64,000 nucleotides of DNA from Mycobacterium senriense (GTDB lineage Bacteria > Actinomycetota > Actinomycetes > Mycobacteriales > Mycobacteriaceae), in assembly GCF_019668465.1 (NCBI RefSeq), contig NZ_AP024828.1:2852001-2916000 (forward strand). Direction: 5' to 3'. The notes beneath the pieces are model-generated. The model saw nothing but the letters and a program-made list of their open reading frames with translations. It searched no databases and was not told where the DNA came from. Numbering within the stretch: position 1 is the first letter of the stretch; each line of letters opens with the position of its first letter. The translations under genes were made by a program, and so were the position numbers. This document shows positions 45,645 through 54,730 of the stretch, in pieces.

Positions 45645-47228
45645 ATGACCACACGTGCGGCCGCGGCCGCATTCGCCGCGACGCTGCTCGGGTTGGCGGG
45701 CTGCGGCTCCGCGCAGCCGACAGCCGGTCCACCGTCCACATTGTCTGACGTTCCGCCCAACCAGGTCTCCGGCGTGTCGATACCCGCCGGCCGTATCGAT
45801 GATGCCGTCGCGAAGGTCGACGGTCTGGTCAATGACCTGATGAAAAGCACCGGCATCCCGGGGATGGCGGTGGCCGTGGTGCACGGCGGGAAGGTGTTGT
45901 ACGCCAAAGGCTTCGGCATCAAGGACGTGAGCAAGGGGCAAGGCCGGGACAACATGGTGGACGCCGACACCGTCTTCCAGCTGGCCTCGGTGTCCAAATC
46001 CGTCGGCGCGACGGTAATCGCGCACGAGGTCAGCGACAACGTCGTCGCCTGGGACACGCCCGTGGCGTCCAAGCTCCCATGGTTCACGCTCGGCGATCCC
46101 TACGTCACCAGCCATGTGACCGTCGGCGACCTGTACTCGCATCGCTCCGGGCTGCCCGACCACGCCGGTGACAAGCTGGAAGACCTGGGCTACGACCGCC
46201 GCCAAACGCTGGAGCGGCTCAAGTATCTGCCGCTCGATCCGTTCCGAATCAGCTACGCCTACACCAACTATGGAATCACCGCCGGGGCCGAGGCGGTGGC
46301 GGCCGCGGCGGGCAAGCCGTGGGAGGACCTGTCCGACGAGGTGCTCTACCGCCCGCTGGGAATGACATCGACGAGTTCGCGGTTCGCCGACTTCACCGCC
46401 CGGCCCAACCATGCGGTCAACCACATCAAGGTCGACGACAAGTGGCAGGCCCGTTTCCAGCGCGACCCCGATCCCCAATCGCCGGCCGGCGGCGTGAGTT
46501 CATCGGTGAACGACATGGCGCGCTGGCTGTTGATGTTGCTGGGCAACGGAACTTACAACGGCGGGCGGATCACGTCACCGGAAGCCTTGCTGCCCGCCAC
46601 CAGCCCGCAGATGGTGTCGTCGCCCGCCAAAACACCACAGGCGCGCACCGGCTTCTACGGATACGGCTTCAACTCCTCGGTCGATTCGTCGGGACGCACC
46701 GAGTACAGTCATTCCGGCGCATTCGATTTGGGTGCGGCGACCAACTTCGTGGTGCTGCCGTCCGAGGATTTGGGCATCATCGCGCTGACCAACGCCGCGC
46801 CCTACGGCATCCCGGAAACGCTGACCGCCGAATTCATGGACCTCGTCCAGTATGGTCAAATCCGCGAGGACTGGGGTCCCTTGTACAAGAAGGCGATCGG
46901 CTGGCTGAACAACCCGGTGGGCTCGCTGGTCGGCAGGCCGCCCCCGGCCAACCCCGCCCCGGCCCGACCGCTCAGCGACTACGCCGGCAGATACGCCAGC
47001 GACTACTGGGGACCGGCCGTGGTGACCGAACGCGACGGCGCGCTGCAACTCGCGATGGGGCCGAAAAACCGGACGTCCACCCTCACGCACTGGGACGGCG
47101 ACACCTTCACCTTCCCGCTTACCGACGAAAACGCGCCACCCGGAACGCTTTCCAAAGCTGTGTTCGCGGGCAACACGCTGAACCTGGAGTATTACGACTC
47201 CAACAAGCTGGGAACCTTCACGCGATGA
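45645..47228 (+). CDS. Serine hydrolase / class C beta-lactamase-like lipoprotein (Rv0907 type)
   Basis: This 527-residue protein has a lipoprotein signal ending in L-A-G-C20, so it should be anchored to the outer face of the membrane. The penicillin-binding fold shows S115-V-S-K118 (nucleophile and Lys), YTNYG as the second motif and [13 protein letters not shown] as the third. A C-terminal all-beta lipocalin-like domain (ending [14 protein letters not shown]) is typical of esterase EstB-type members. Substrate unknown: peptidoglycan peptides or esters. It overlaps the ctpE start by four bases and is 39 bases after the MBL gene. Confidence 0.9.
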   Translation: MTTRAAAAAFAATLLGLAGCGSAQPTAGPPSTLSDVPPNQVSGVSIPAGRIDDAVAKVDGLVNDLMKSTGIPGMAVAVVHGGKVLYAKGFGIKDVSKGQGRDNMVDADTVFQLASVSKSVGATVIAHEVSDNVVAWDTPVASKLPWFTLGDPYVTSHVTVGDLYSHRSGLPDHAGDKLEDLGYDRRQTLERLKYLPLDPFRISYAYTNYGITAGAEAVAAAAGKPWEDLSDEVLYRPLGMTSTSSRFADFTARPNHAVNHIKVDDKWQARFQRDPDPQSPAGGVSSSVNDMARWLLMLLGNGTYNGGRITSPEALLPATSPQMVSSPAKTPQARTGFYGYGFNSSVDSSGRTEYSHSGAFDLGAATNFVVLPSEDLGIIALTNAAPYGIPETLTAEFMDLVQYGQIREDWGPLYKKAIGWLNNPVGSLVGRPPPANPAPARPLSDYAGRYASDYWGPAVVTERDGALQLAMGPKNRTSTLTHWDGDTFTFPLTDENAPPGTLSKAVFAGNTLNLEYYDSNKLGTFTR

Positions 47229-49606
47229 CGCTCGCTCCCGCCGCCGGCCTGACCGACGCCGACGTCGCGCAGCGCGTGGCCGACGGCAAGAGCAACGCGG
47301 TACCGGAACGCGCCACGCGCAGCATCACCGCTATCGTCCGGGCCAACGTCTTCACCCGGATCAACGCGATCCTTGGGGTGTTGCTGCTGATCGTGCTGGC
47401 GACGGGCTCGGTGATCAACGGGATGTTCGGGCTGTTGATCATCGCCAACAGTGTCGTCGGCATGGTTCAGGAGATCCGGGCCAAGCAGACGCTGGACAAG
47501 CTCGCCATCGTGGGACAGGCGAAACCGTTGGTGCGCAGGCAATCCGGAACCCGGGCGGTGCCGCCCGGCGAAGTGGTGCTCGACGACATCATCGAGCTGG
47601 GCCCGGGCGATCAGGTCGTCGTCGACGGCAAGATCGTCGAAGAGGCGAATCTGGAAGTCGACGAGTCGCTGCTGACCGGTGAGGCCGACCCGATTGCGAA
47701 GGCCGTCGGCGACGCGGTGATGTCGGGCAGTTTCGTGGTCGCGGGCAGCGGCGCCTACCGCGCCACCAAGGTCGGGCCGGACGCCTACGCCACCAAGCTC
47801 GCCGCGGAGGCCAGCAAGTTCACCTTGGTGAAATCCGAACTGCGCAATGGCATTAACCGCATCTTGCAGTTCATCACCTACCTGTTGGTGCCCGCCGGCC
47901 TGCTCACCATCTACACCCAGCTGTTCACCACGCGCGCCGACTGGCGCCAGGCCGTGCTGCGCACGGTCGGCGCACTGGTGCCGATGGTCCCCGAAGGGCT
48001 GGTGCTGCTGACGTCGGTCGCCTTCGCGGTCGGGGTGGTCCGGCTCGGTCAGCGCCGGTGCCTGGTGCAGGAGCTGCCCGCCATCGAGGGACTCGCGCGC
48101 GTCGACGTGGTCTGCGCGGACAAGACGGGCACCCTGACCGAAAGCGGCATGCGGGTGGCGACCGTGGACGAACTCGACCGGCCGGGGGAGCGGATCGCCG
48201 ACGTGCTGGCCTCGTTGGCCGCCGCCGACCCGCGACCCAACGCGAGCATGCGGGCCATCGCCGAGACCTACCACGAACCGCCCGGCTGGACCGCCACGGC
48301 GACAGCGCCTTTCAAGTCGGCCACCAAATGGAGCGGCGTCTCGTTCCAAGATCACGGCAACTGGGTGATGGGGGCGCCGGACGTGTTGCTCGAGCCGGGG
48401 TCGGCGGCGGCCGAACAGGCCGAGCGGATCGGGGCGCAGGGGCTGCGGGTGCTACTGGTCGGCGCCGGTGACGTCGCCGTGGACCACCCCGACGCGCCGG
48501 GACGCGTCACCCCCGTCGCGCTGGTGGTCCTGGAACAGAAGGTGCGTCCGGACGCGCGTGAGACGCTCAAATACTTTGCCGAACAAGGCGTTTCGGTCAA
48601 GGTGCTGTCCGGGGACAACGCGGTCTCGGTCGGGGCCGTGGCCGGCAAGCTCGGGCTGCGCGGTGAGACGATGGATGCGCGCCAGTTACCCGCCGAGACA
48701 GAGCAATTGGCGGATGCGCTGGACACCCACACCACCTTCGGACGGGTGCGGCCGGACCAGAAACGCGCCATGGTGCGCGCCCTGCGATCACACGGACACA
48801 CCGTCGCGATGACCGGCGACGGCGTCAATGACGTGCTGGCACTCAAGGACGCCGACATCGGTGTCGCGATGGGCGCCGGCAGCCCGGCGGCCCGCGCGGT
48901 GGCGCAGATCGTTTTGCTGGACAACAGGTTCGCCACGCTGCCCTATGTCGTCGGGGAGGGGCGCCGGGTGATCGGCAACATCGAACGCGTCGCAAACCTG
49001 TTCCTGACCAAGACGGTGTATTCGGTGCTGCTGGCGTTGCTGGTGGGCATCGAATGCCTGCTCTCCAAACCGCTGAAAGCCGATCCGCTGCTCTACCCGT
49101 TCCAGCCCATCCACGTCACCATCGCGGCCTGGTTCACCATCGGCATACCGTCGTTCATCCTGTCGCTGGCACCCAACAACGAACGCGCCCACTCGGGCTT
49201 TGTGCGCCGGGTCCTCACGTCGGCGCTGCCCTCCGGGCTGATCGTCGGCACCGCGACGTTCGCCTCCTACCTGCTGGCCTATCACGGCCGCCACGCCACC
49301 TTCGTCCAACAGGATCAGGCGTCCACAGCGGCCCTGATCACGTTGCTGATGACCGCGCTGTGGGTGCTGGCCGTGGTGGCCCGCCCCTATGAGTGGTGGC
49401 GGCTGGCGCTGGTAATCGCTTCGGGCCTGGCCTATGTCGTGATTTTCAGCCTGCCGCTGGCGCGCAAGGGGTTCCTGCTCGACCCGTCCAATGTCGCGGT
49501 GACGTCGACCGCGCTGGGCGTCGGGGTGCTGGGTGCGGCCGCCGTTGAGGCCGCGTGGTGGATCCGCGCCAAAGTGCTGGGCGTGCAGCCGAGGTTGTGG
49601 CGCTGA
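47225..49606 (+). CDS. ctpE: Calcium-transporting P-type ATPase CtpE
   Basis: This 793-residue P-type ATPase has the phosphorylation Asp299 in [10 protein letters not shown], an actuator loop L-T-G-E-A (~150-154) and the M4 motif VPEGLV (~256-260). The hinge is [20 protein letters not shown], and about ten membrane helices are present. M. smegmatis CtpE imports Ca2+, and loss of the gene disturbs calcium-dependent growth and cell-surface properties. ATG 47225 overlaps the preceding hydrolase stop (ATGA). A longer start far upstream would run through that gene and was rejected. Confidence 0.95.
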   Translation: MTLAPAAGLTDADVAQRVADGKSNAVPERATRSITAIVRANVFTRINAILGVLLLIVLATGSVINGMFGLLIIANSVVGMVQEIRAKQTLDKLAIVGQAKPLVRRQSGTRAVPPGEVVLDDIIELGPGDQVVVDGKIVEEANLEVDESLLTGEADPIAKAVGDAVMSGSFVVAGSGAYRATKVGPDAYATKLAAEASKFTLVKSELRNGINRILQFITYLLVPAGLLTIYTQLFTTRADWRQAVLRTVGALVPMVPEGLVLLTSVAFAVGVVRLGQRRCLVQELPAIEGLARVDVVCADKTGTLTESGMRVATVDELDRPGERIADVLASLAAADPRPNASMRAIAETYHEPPGWTATATAPFKSATKWSGVSFQDHGNWVMGAPDVLLEPGSAAAEQAERIGAQGLRVLLVGAGDVAVDHPDAPGRVTPVALVVLEQKVRPDARETLKYFAEQGVSVKVLSGDNAVSVGAVAGKLGLRGETMDARQLPAETEQLADALDTHTTFGRVRPDQKRAMVRALRSHGHTVAMTGDGVNDVLALKDADIGVAMGAGSPAARAVAQIVLLDNRFATLPYVVGEGRRVIGNIERVANLFLTKTVYSVLLALLVGIECLLSKPLKADPLLYPFQPIHVTIAAWFTIGIPSFILSLAPNNERAHSGFVRRVLTSALPSGLIVGTATFASYLLAYHGRHATFVQQDQASTAALITLLMTALWVLAVVARPYEWWRLALVIASGLAYVVIFSLPLARKGFLLDPSNVAVTSTALGVGVLGAAAVEAAWWIRAKVLGVQPRLWR

Positions 49607-49672
49607 GCGCGCCGAACTCACCTGCAATGCGCCGCCGCGGGGCAAGTACGATGCCGGGAAAAGGGAGGGCGC

Positions 49673-49861
49673 ATGGGATTCCTGGACAAGGCAAAAGACC
49701 TGTTGTCGCAGAATGCGGACAAGGTGGAAATGGCGATCGACAAGGCCGGTGAGTTCGTCGACGACAAGACGCAGGGCAAATACACCGACACCATCCACCA
49801 GGTGCAGGAGCAGGCCAAGAAGGCCACCGGCGCCGCGGACACCGGCGACCAGCAGAACTGA
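49673..49861 (+). CDS. Antitoxin of Rv0909/Rv0910-type module
   Basis: This 62-residue, Lys/Asp/Gln-rich, helical protein contains [19 protein letters not shown] and [19 protein letters not shown], the signature of the MT0933-like antitoxin family. It precedes the SRPBCC-type toxin gene by three bases (stop 49861, next start 49865), as in M. tuberculosis Rv0909-Rv0910, where the pair was reported as toxin-antitoxin. GGGAGGG upstream gives the ATG at 49673. The antitoxin should bind and neutralise the toxin and may autoregulate. Confidence 0.85.
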   Translation: MGFLDKAKDLLSQNADKVEMAIDKAGEFVDDKTQGKYTDTIHQVQEQAKKATGAADTGDQQN

Positions 49862-49864
49862 GCA

Positions 49865-50338
49865 ATGGCGAAGCTTTCCGGATCAATCGATGTCCCGCTG
49901 CCACCCGAGGTGGCCTGGCAGCACGCCTCCGACCTGTCCCGGTACAAGGACTGGCTGACCATTCACCGGGTGTGGCGCAGCACCCTGCCCGACGAGATCG
50001 AAAAGGGCACGATCGTCGAGTCGATCGTTGAGGTCAAGGGCATGTACAGCCGGATCAAATGGACGGTGGTGCGCTACAAGCCGCCCGAGGGCATGACGCT
50101 CAACGGCGACGGCGTCGGCGGGGTCAAGGTCAAGCTGATGGCCAAGATCGCGCCCAAGGATGAGGGCTCCATCGTCAGCTTCGACGTGCACCTGGGCGGC
50201 CCGGCGTTGTTCGGCCCCATCGGCATGATCGTGGCCGCGGCCCTGCGCGGCGACATCAACCAATCACTGGAGAACTTCGTCACGGTGTTCACCCGCGCCG
50301 ACCCGAGCACGAACGGAGACGGTGGGCCTCGTCGCTGA
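49865..50338 (+). CDS. SRPBCC-fold toxin of Rv0909/Rv0910-type module
   Basis: This 157-residue START-like protein contains LSGSIDVPLPPEVAWQHASDLSRYKDWLTIHRVWRS, then a GMYSRIKWTVVRYKPPEGM strand pair and a C-terminal amphipathic helix. It is the partner of the small antitoxin immediately upstream. M. tuberculosis Rv0910 is toxic when expressed without Rv0909; the mechanism is not settled in the sequence itself. It may also bind a hydrophobic ligand as its fold class does. Typical ~145-160 length. Confidence 0.87.
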   Translation: MAKLSGSIDVPLPPEVAWQHASDLSRYKDWLTIHRVWRSTLPDEIEKGTIVESIVEVKGMYSRIKWTVVRYKPPEGMTLNGDGVGGVKVKLMAKIAPKDEGSIVSFDVHLGGPALFGPIGMIVAAALRGDINQSLENFVTVFTRADPSTNGDGGPRR

Positions 50339-50425
50339 TCGCCGGCGCCGATGAGTTTTAGGCTGGGCAGCAGTCGATAATGTGAAGCCCTTTCCTCGGG
50401 GCCAGGACACCACCAGGAGGTCACC

Positions 50426-51196
50426 GTGCCCGTCCGCGACTGCGCCCCGCTGGGCGCCCCATGCTGGATCGATCTGACCACGTCCGACGTCGCCCGCGCC
50501 CAGCAGTTCTACGGCACGGTCTTCGGCTGGACCTTCGAGTCCGCCGGACCCGAGTACGGCGGCTACGTCAATGCCGCCAAAGACGGCCACCCGGTGGCCG
50601 GCATCATGGCCAACCGGCCCGAGGCCGGGTCGCCCGACCACTGGGCCACCTACTTCCACACCGCCGACATCGACACCACCGTCGCCGCGGTAACCGGTGC
50701 CGGTGGTGCGGTGTGCATGGCGATGGAGGTGCCCGCCAAGGGCCACATGGCTGTCGCGACCGACCCCTCCGGCGCGGTCTTCGGACTGTGGCAGCCGCTG
50801 GAACACCGCGGCTTCGAGCTCATCGGTGCGGCCGGTGCACCGGCGTGGCACCAGCTGACCACACGCGGTTACGGCGCGGCCCTCGACTTTTACCGCGACG
50901 TCCTGGGATGGCAGACCGAGACTGTGTCCGACACCGACGAATTCCGCTACACCACCGCACGATTCGGCGACGAGCAACTGCTCGGCGTAATGGACGGCGC
51001 CGCGTTCCTGCCGCAGGACATCCCGTCGAACTGGGTGATCTTCTTCGGCGCCGAGGACGTGGACAAGACGCTGCGGGTGATCGCCGACAACGGCGGCATC
51101 GTGGTGCGCGACGCCGAGGACACCCCGTACGGACGGCTGGCCGCCGCGGGCGACCCGACGGGCGCGGTCTTCAACCTGTCCTCGCTGCAGACGTAG
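50426..51196 (+). CDS. Two-domain VOC (glyoxalase-fold) protein (Rv0911 type)
   Basis: This 256-residue protein has two tandem VOC modules. The first runs CWIDLTTSDVARAQQFYGTVFGWTFESA to GAVFGLWQPL (~10-125). The second runs WHQLTTRGYGAALDFYRDVLGWQTETV to GAVFNLSS (~135-252). Both end in the usual DPTGA-type turn. VOC proteins bind metals and small ligands; the substrate is unknown, although mycobacterial two-domain forms are often called glyoxalases or lactoylglutathione-lyase-like. GTG 50426 follows CCAGGAGG. The 87-base gap from the toxin gene has no terminator. Confidence 0.88.
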   Translation: MPVRDCAPLGAPCWIDLTTSDVARAQQFYGTVFGWTFESAGPEYGGYVNAAKDGHPVAGIMANRPEAGSPDHWATYFHTADIDTTVAAVTGAGGAVCMAMEVPAKGHMAVATDPSGAVFGLWQPLEHRGFELIGAAGAPAWHQLTTRGYGAALDFYRDVLGWQTETVSDTDEFRYTTARFGDEQLLGVMDGAAFLPQDIPSNWVIFFGAEDVDKTLRVIADNGGIVVRDAEDTPYGRLAAAGDPTGAVFNLSSLQT

Positions 51197-51263
51197 CGCC
51201 TCGTACGGCGAGCCTCGCGCTCGCTCACGCGGGCCGCTGTGAGAGTCCGTTAATCTCGCTACC

Positions 51264-51698
51264 ATGACTCGCCGACTGCGCCCGGGTTGGCTGGTGGCGT
51301 TTTTCGCCGTCGTGGTGTCGGCCAGCGCATGGCTGCCGTGGCTGCGGACGACCGTCAACGGCGGGGGCTGGTCCAACGCCATCGGCGGCGCTCACGGCAA
51401 CCTGGAATTGCCCCGGGGGTTCGGTGCGGGTCAGCTCATCGTGCTGTTGGCCTCCACGCTTTTGGTGGTCGGCGCGATGATCGGCCGTGGGCTGTCGGTG
51501 AAGATCGCTTCGGTTGCCGCGCTGCTGATTTCGCTGCTGCTCGTGGCGCTGACGGTGTGGTACTACAAGCTCAACGTCAACCCGCCGGTGTCGGCCGAAT
51601 ACGGGCTGTACGTCGGCGCGGGCGCCGCGATCTGTGCGGTGGCGTGCTCGCTGGTGGCGGTCATCGCCGCGGTGGCTTCCGGGCGGTCCGACCGCTGA
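51264..51698 (+). CDS. Four-helix membrane protein (Rv0912 type)
   Basis: This 144-residue protein has predicted helices at ~9-28 (WLVAFFAVVVSASAWLPWL), ~54-74 (AGQLIVLLASTLLVVGAMIG), ~80-102 (ASVAALLISLLLVALTVWYY) and ~118-140 (GAAICAVACSLVAVIAAVA). A soluble loop between the first two contains TVNGGGWSNAIGG. Function unknown; conserved in mycobacteria at this site. ATG 51264. It converges with the VOC/carotenoid-oxygenase operon (four bases to its stop at 51703). Confidence 0.8.
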   Translation: MTRRLRPGWLVAFFAVVVSASAWLPWLRTTVNGGGWSNAIGGAHGNLELPRGFGAGQLIVLLASTLLVVGAMIGRGLSVKIASVAALLISLLLVALTVWYYKLNVNPPVSAEYGLYVGAGAAICAVACSLVAVIAAVASGRSDR

Positions 51699-51702
51699 AC
51701 AG

Positions 51703-52185
51703 TCAGGACGACGGGAATTCGTGCGTCCCAGACGCGCGGCTGTCCTCGGGCTCGTTGACGCCGAATACGAAGGGCGCGAACACAATTTCCCGTCCATCCG
51801 GGTCGCGGAAGGTGACCGCGCCCGTGGCCTCCCAATAGGGGTGCTGTTCGACGGGCTCGACGCCCGTCCCGCGCAGGCGCTCAAGGGCGGCTTGTTGCGC
51901 CTGTTGGTCGGGAAAGTACAGACACAGCTGTTCGTGATGGTCCACCGCGACGGGGTCGACGGCCTCCACGATCTCCATGGTGAGGTTCCAGCTCGGCAAC
52001 CCGAAGATGGCGCCGTTGCTTCCGTAGCTGTCCCCGAACGTCTCGTAGAGCGGGAGCCCCACGAGATCGCGGTAAAATCGCACTGTTTCGGCGAAATGCG
52101 TGGAACGGCGCGCGAAACGGATGGCACCGATGGGCGCGAGCGGCATCGGCCAGTGCGTCGTGTGGTGGTGCTTGCCGGCGCTCAT
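51703..52185 (-). CDS. VOC-family protein coupled to carotenoid oxygenase
   Basis: This 160-residue single-chain glyoxalase-fold protein contains IRFARRSTHFAETVRFYRDLVGLPLYETFG, a WNLTMEIVEAVDP strand and a C-terminal FRDPDGREIVFAPFVFG motif. Its ATG at 52185 overlaps the carotenoid oxygenase TGA by one base, so both are translated from one message. The VOC protein may act on or bind the apocarotenoid product or a linked metabolite (inference). It is not recalled as present in that exact position in H37Rv and may be a local addition. Confidence 0.82.
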   Translation of the reverse strand: MSAGKHHHTTHWPMPLAPIGAIRFARRSTHFAETVRFYRDLVGLPLYETFGDSYGSNGAIFGLPSWNLTMEIVEAVDPVAVDHHEQLCLYFPDQQAQQAALERLRGTGVEPVEQHPYWEATGAVTFRDPDGREIVFAPFVFGVNEPEDSRASGTHEFPSS

Positions 52186-53699
52186 CACAGCCCGATCGCG
52201 CCGGCCGCCGAGTCGGCGGTGTCCCAGCGCCGCAATTGGGCGCCGGGTGCCCACGTCGAGTGGGTTCCGCTGGAAATGCGTTCGGGCAGTTGAAGTTTAC
52301 ACACCGGTCCGTCGCCGACCCGGGCGGCGTCGAACACCAGGCAGTAGGAGGCGTCGGCGTTCATGTCGGTGGTGAGGGTGACCAGGTAGCCGTCGTCCTC
52401 GCCGGTGGCGCCCACGCGCGGGGCCATCGCGGTCTCGCTGCCGTAGACGCCCGCACCGAATGCGAACCCCTCCTCGGTTCCGGTGCGCAGGTCATGTTTG
52501 ACCAGGCCGTCGAACAGAAACCAGCCGGGCTTGCCGGTGGCGGCATAGGCGTAGCGGTAGACGCCGCCGACGTGCTCGGGATTGATGGTGCCGAACTCGG
52601 TGATGGACTCCGAGAGCTGCTCTTCTCGCACCGCGCCGGTGACCAGGTCGAGGCGCCACCGGTGCAGCCGGGCCTGCAGGCGATCCAGGGCGAGGAAGCG
52701 AAACAGCTTGTCCCACTTGGTCCCACCGGTATCGAGTGGGAACGGGTCGGCTTCGAAGAAGCCGTCGAGCACGATCTCGTCGCCGTCTTCGTAGGCGTTG
52801 GTGAAGTGCAGCACGAACGTGGGGTCGGCCTCGAACCAGCGAATGTCACCGGTGTCTCCGCGGCGGGGGATCACCGCGAAGCGCGATGGGAGGTCGGGAT
52901 AGAAGCGTGGTAGGTGCACGTCGTGTTCGAGCAGTTGGGGATCCCAGAACAGCGGGAAATCGTTGAGGATGGCGTAGTTTTCGGTGAACGCCATGTCGTG
53001 GGGGAGGCGGGGGCCGGGCAGCGGGATGTCGACATAGTGCGCCAGCTCGTTGCGCTCGTCGACCACGCCGTAGTGCATGTACGGCTCTTGCTTGCTGTAG
53101 TTGAAGAACAGCAGTTCGCCGGTTCTGTTGTCTACCTTGGGATGTGCGGACACACCCCAATCGGTCGGGAAGCTGCCGTTCCAGGACTCCTTGCCCAGTG
53201 TGCCGGCCGAGTGCGGGTCGATCCGGTACAGGTCGCCGCACTGGTAGAAGCTGGTCAGTGCGACACCGCGGTGGACGACGACGTCCGTGCTCGACGCGTC
53301 CTTCATTTTCGTGCGTGCGCCCCAGCCCTGCTCGCGCCGAGCCAGCTGCACGGGTTCGGCCAGCCCCGGCCACAGCGGCTCACCCGCCTCGTTCTCGGCC
53401 AGGAAGCCGTCCGTGCGGACAAACCGGTTGCGGTAGAAGGCCGTTCCGTCGCGGAAGCCGACCACGTGCACCATGCCGTCGCCGTCGAACGGGTGATAGG
53501 TCTTCAACGCCGGGTGCAGCGGATTCTCGGTGTTGCGCAGGTAGACGCCGTCCAGGTCGCGGGGAATCTCACCCTCGACGGCGATCAGGTCGTCGGCGTC
53601 CCACTCGGTGGTCTGGGGACGCCACGGTCCGGTGCGGTACGGGTGGTCGTCGTCTTCGGGCAGGGTGGACAGGAACTTGCCGACGATCTCAACATCCAT
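52185..53699 (-). CDS. Carotenoid oxygenase (apocarotenoid/retinoid cleavage, Rv0913c type)
   Basis: This 504-residue beta-propeller iron dioxygenase starts near YRTGPWRPQTTEWDADDLIAVEG. It keeps the conserved blocks around DGDGMVHVVGFRDG, VSAHPKVDNRTGELLFFNYS, PHDMAFTENYAILND and the terminal GTHSTWAPG. The conserved histidines within these (and HVGGVYRY) are the likely four iron ligands. M. tuberculosis Rv0913c cleaves apocarotenals and related compounds. ATG 53699. Its N-terminus overlaps the truncated thiolase remnant by eleven bases, and its stop is coupled to the VOC gene. Confidence 0.93.
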   Translation of the reverse strand: MDVEIVGKFLSTLPEDDDHPYRTGPWRPQTTEWDADDLIAVEGEIPRDLDGVYLRNTENPLHPALKTYHPFDGDGMVHVVGFRDGTAFYRNRFVRTDGFLAENEAGEPLWPGLAEPVQLARREQGWGARTKMKDASSTDVVVHRGVALTSFYQCGDLYRIDPHSAGTLGKESWNGSFPTDWGVSAHPKVDNRTGELLFFNYSKQEPYMHYGVVDERNELAHYVDIPLPGPRLPHDMAFTENYAILNDFPLFWDPQLLEHDVHLPRFYPDLPSRFAVIPRRGDTGDIRWFEADPTFVLHFTNAYEDGDEIVLDGFFEADPFPLDTGGTKWDKLFRFLALDRLQARLHRWRLDLVTGAVREEQLSESITEFGTINPEHVGGVYRYAYAATGKPGWFLFDGLVKHDLRTGTEEGFAFGAGVYGSETAMAPRVGATGEDDGYLVTLTTDMNADASYCLVFDAARVGDGPVCKLQLPERISSGTHSTWAPGAQLRRWDTADSAAGAIGL

Positions 53700-53928
53700 G
53701 ATCACAGGCCTTCGGTGCCGCTGACGACGAAACCTGGACTTCGATGCCGTCGACGGCGTTGGCGACGTGCACCACCCCGATGTCACCCGCGTCGACCCTC
53801 GCCGCCGTCAGCGTGGCATCGACGACCTCGACGGTCAACGCGGCGATGTCGCGGCCTTCTTTGGTGAGGCTGCGAGCGAAATCGCTTTGGCAATTACCGA
53901 GAATCCATCCACCGGTCGAGCCAGCCAT
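53689..53928 (-). pseudogene. Truncated thiolase/lipid-transfer protein (Rv0914c remnant)
   Basis: This frame gives GGWILGNCQSDFARSLTKEGRDIAALTVEVVDATL followed by VDAGDIGVVHVANA. That is the N-terminal ~57 residues of the SCP-x thiolase-type protein (about 412 residues in M. tuberculosis Rv0914c), including the DFAR/TKEG start and the VVHVANA strand. At about residue 57 the sequence switches to unrelated residues (VDGIEVQVSSSAAPKACD) and stops at 53689. The active cysteine and the rest of the protein are gone. It overlaps the carotenoid oxygenase start, suggesting a deletion that fused the two. No thiolase function is expected. Confidence 0.75.
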
Positions 53929-54730
53929 ACGCCGACGGTACTCCCGCACGGCGGCGTTGTTGAGGTCTATGGGCGAGTCGGTGCGGCTGGCGTGCGCGTG
54001 CAAAAGGCGGGTGAAAGAGGGCGGCCCCGTCGGCTCTCGGGCTGAACCGACGGGACCTAGACGAATGCGAAGGCCGGCCAACACACTCGCCTCTGTTGGA
54101 TCATTGCCACCGATTGGGGTGGACAAACATGCTGACCCAATCTGTTTGAGTGTGACACGACTTTCGCGTGGCGCCGGGCGAATGACGATTCTCGTTTTGC
54201 GTGTGTGCAACAGGGCGTTCGACGGTTGCGCGCCCGCGAGGCTGAGCTGCGGCAATGTGGTGCGCCCGTACCGAACGCGGATCGCTGTCCGCGCCGCTCT
54301 TCGGCGGCGGCTCCGGCGGCCGCCAGCAAAGTCGATGCCGCTTCCTCCGGCACCCCGCAACCCCCGTGCCGCTGCCGCGGGACCGGGTGATGGGGTGCCC
54401 ACCTCGTAGCGACAAGCCGGCTTCGACAGGACGCTCACTCATGCCCCGGTGGGGCGGATCCGGGGTCCATCCTGGCACCGCCCCGGGGGCACGGGCAGTC
54501 CGGTGCGATCGCGGCTGTGGCAAAGCTGACAACGTGTCCCAGCTGCCCATATAGCGGGTGAGCTAATCACACGAAGGACGCGCCGCGGGCGGGGATCGCC
54601 GCGTTGCGACACGGTTACGGATGGATACCTATCAGCTCATCACTGGTCACATTCGCCTCGCAGATCACTATCGTCACATGGGCCAGCTAAAGGGCGCCAA
54701 CGCGGTGTCCTACCCCTCGAAAGGTGCTAC
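53929..54730. other. Gene-poor intergenic stretch
   Basis: About 0.8 kb with only ragged frames on both strands and no convincing coding pattern, RNA gene or terminator. Just upstream of the secreted-protein gene are two GTCACA motifs (54646-54651 and 54673-54678), the half-site type associated with the response regulator MtrA. The rest may be decayed coding sequence. Confidence 0.5.
54646..54678. promoter_or_regulatory. Possible MtrA-type direct repeat upstream of DUF4185 gene
   Basis: GTCACA occurs at 54646-54651 and again at 54673-54678 in the same orientation, 27 bases apart. This spacing places the copies roughly on one face of the helix, 53-85 bases before the next start codon. MtrA is recorded to bind GTCACA-like repeats in front of cell-wall hydrolase genes. 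Assignment is tentative. Confidence 0.3.

Noticed and set aside
46319..47224. Upstream extension of the ctpE frame
   Set aside because: It lies inside the serine hydrolase gene in another frame; family length is reached from ATG 47225.
53744..54409. Plus-strand frame of 221 codons near the carotenoid oxygenase start
   Set aside because: Antisense to the thiolase remnant at its start, with Arg/Ala-rich composition, no ribosome site and no family.
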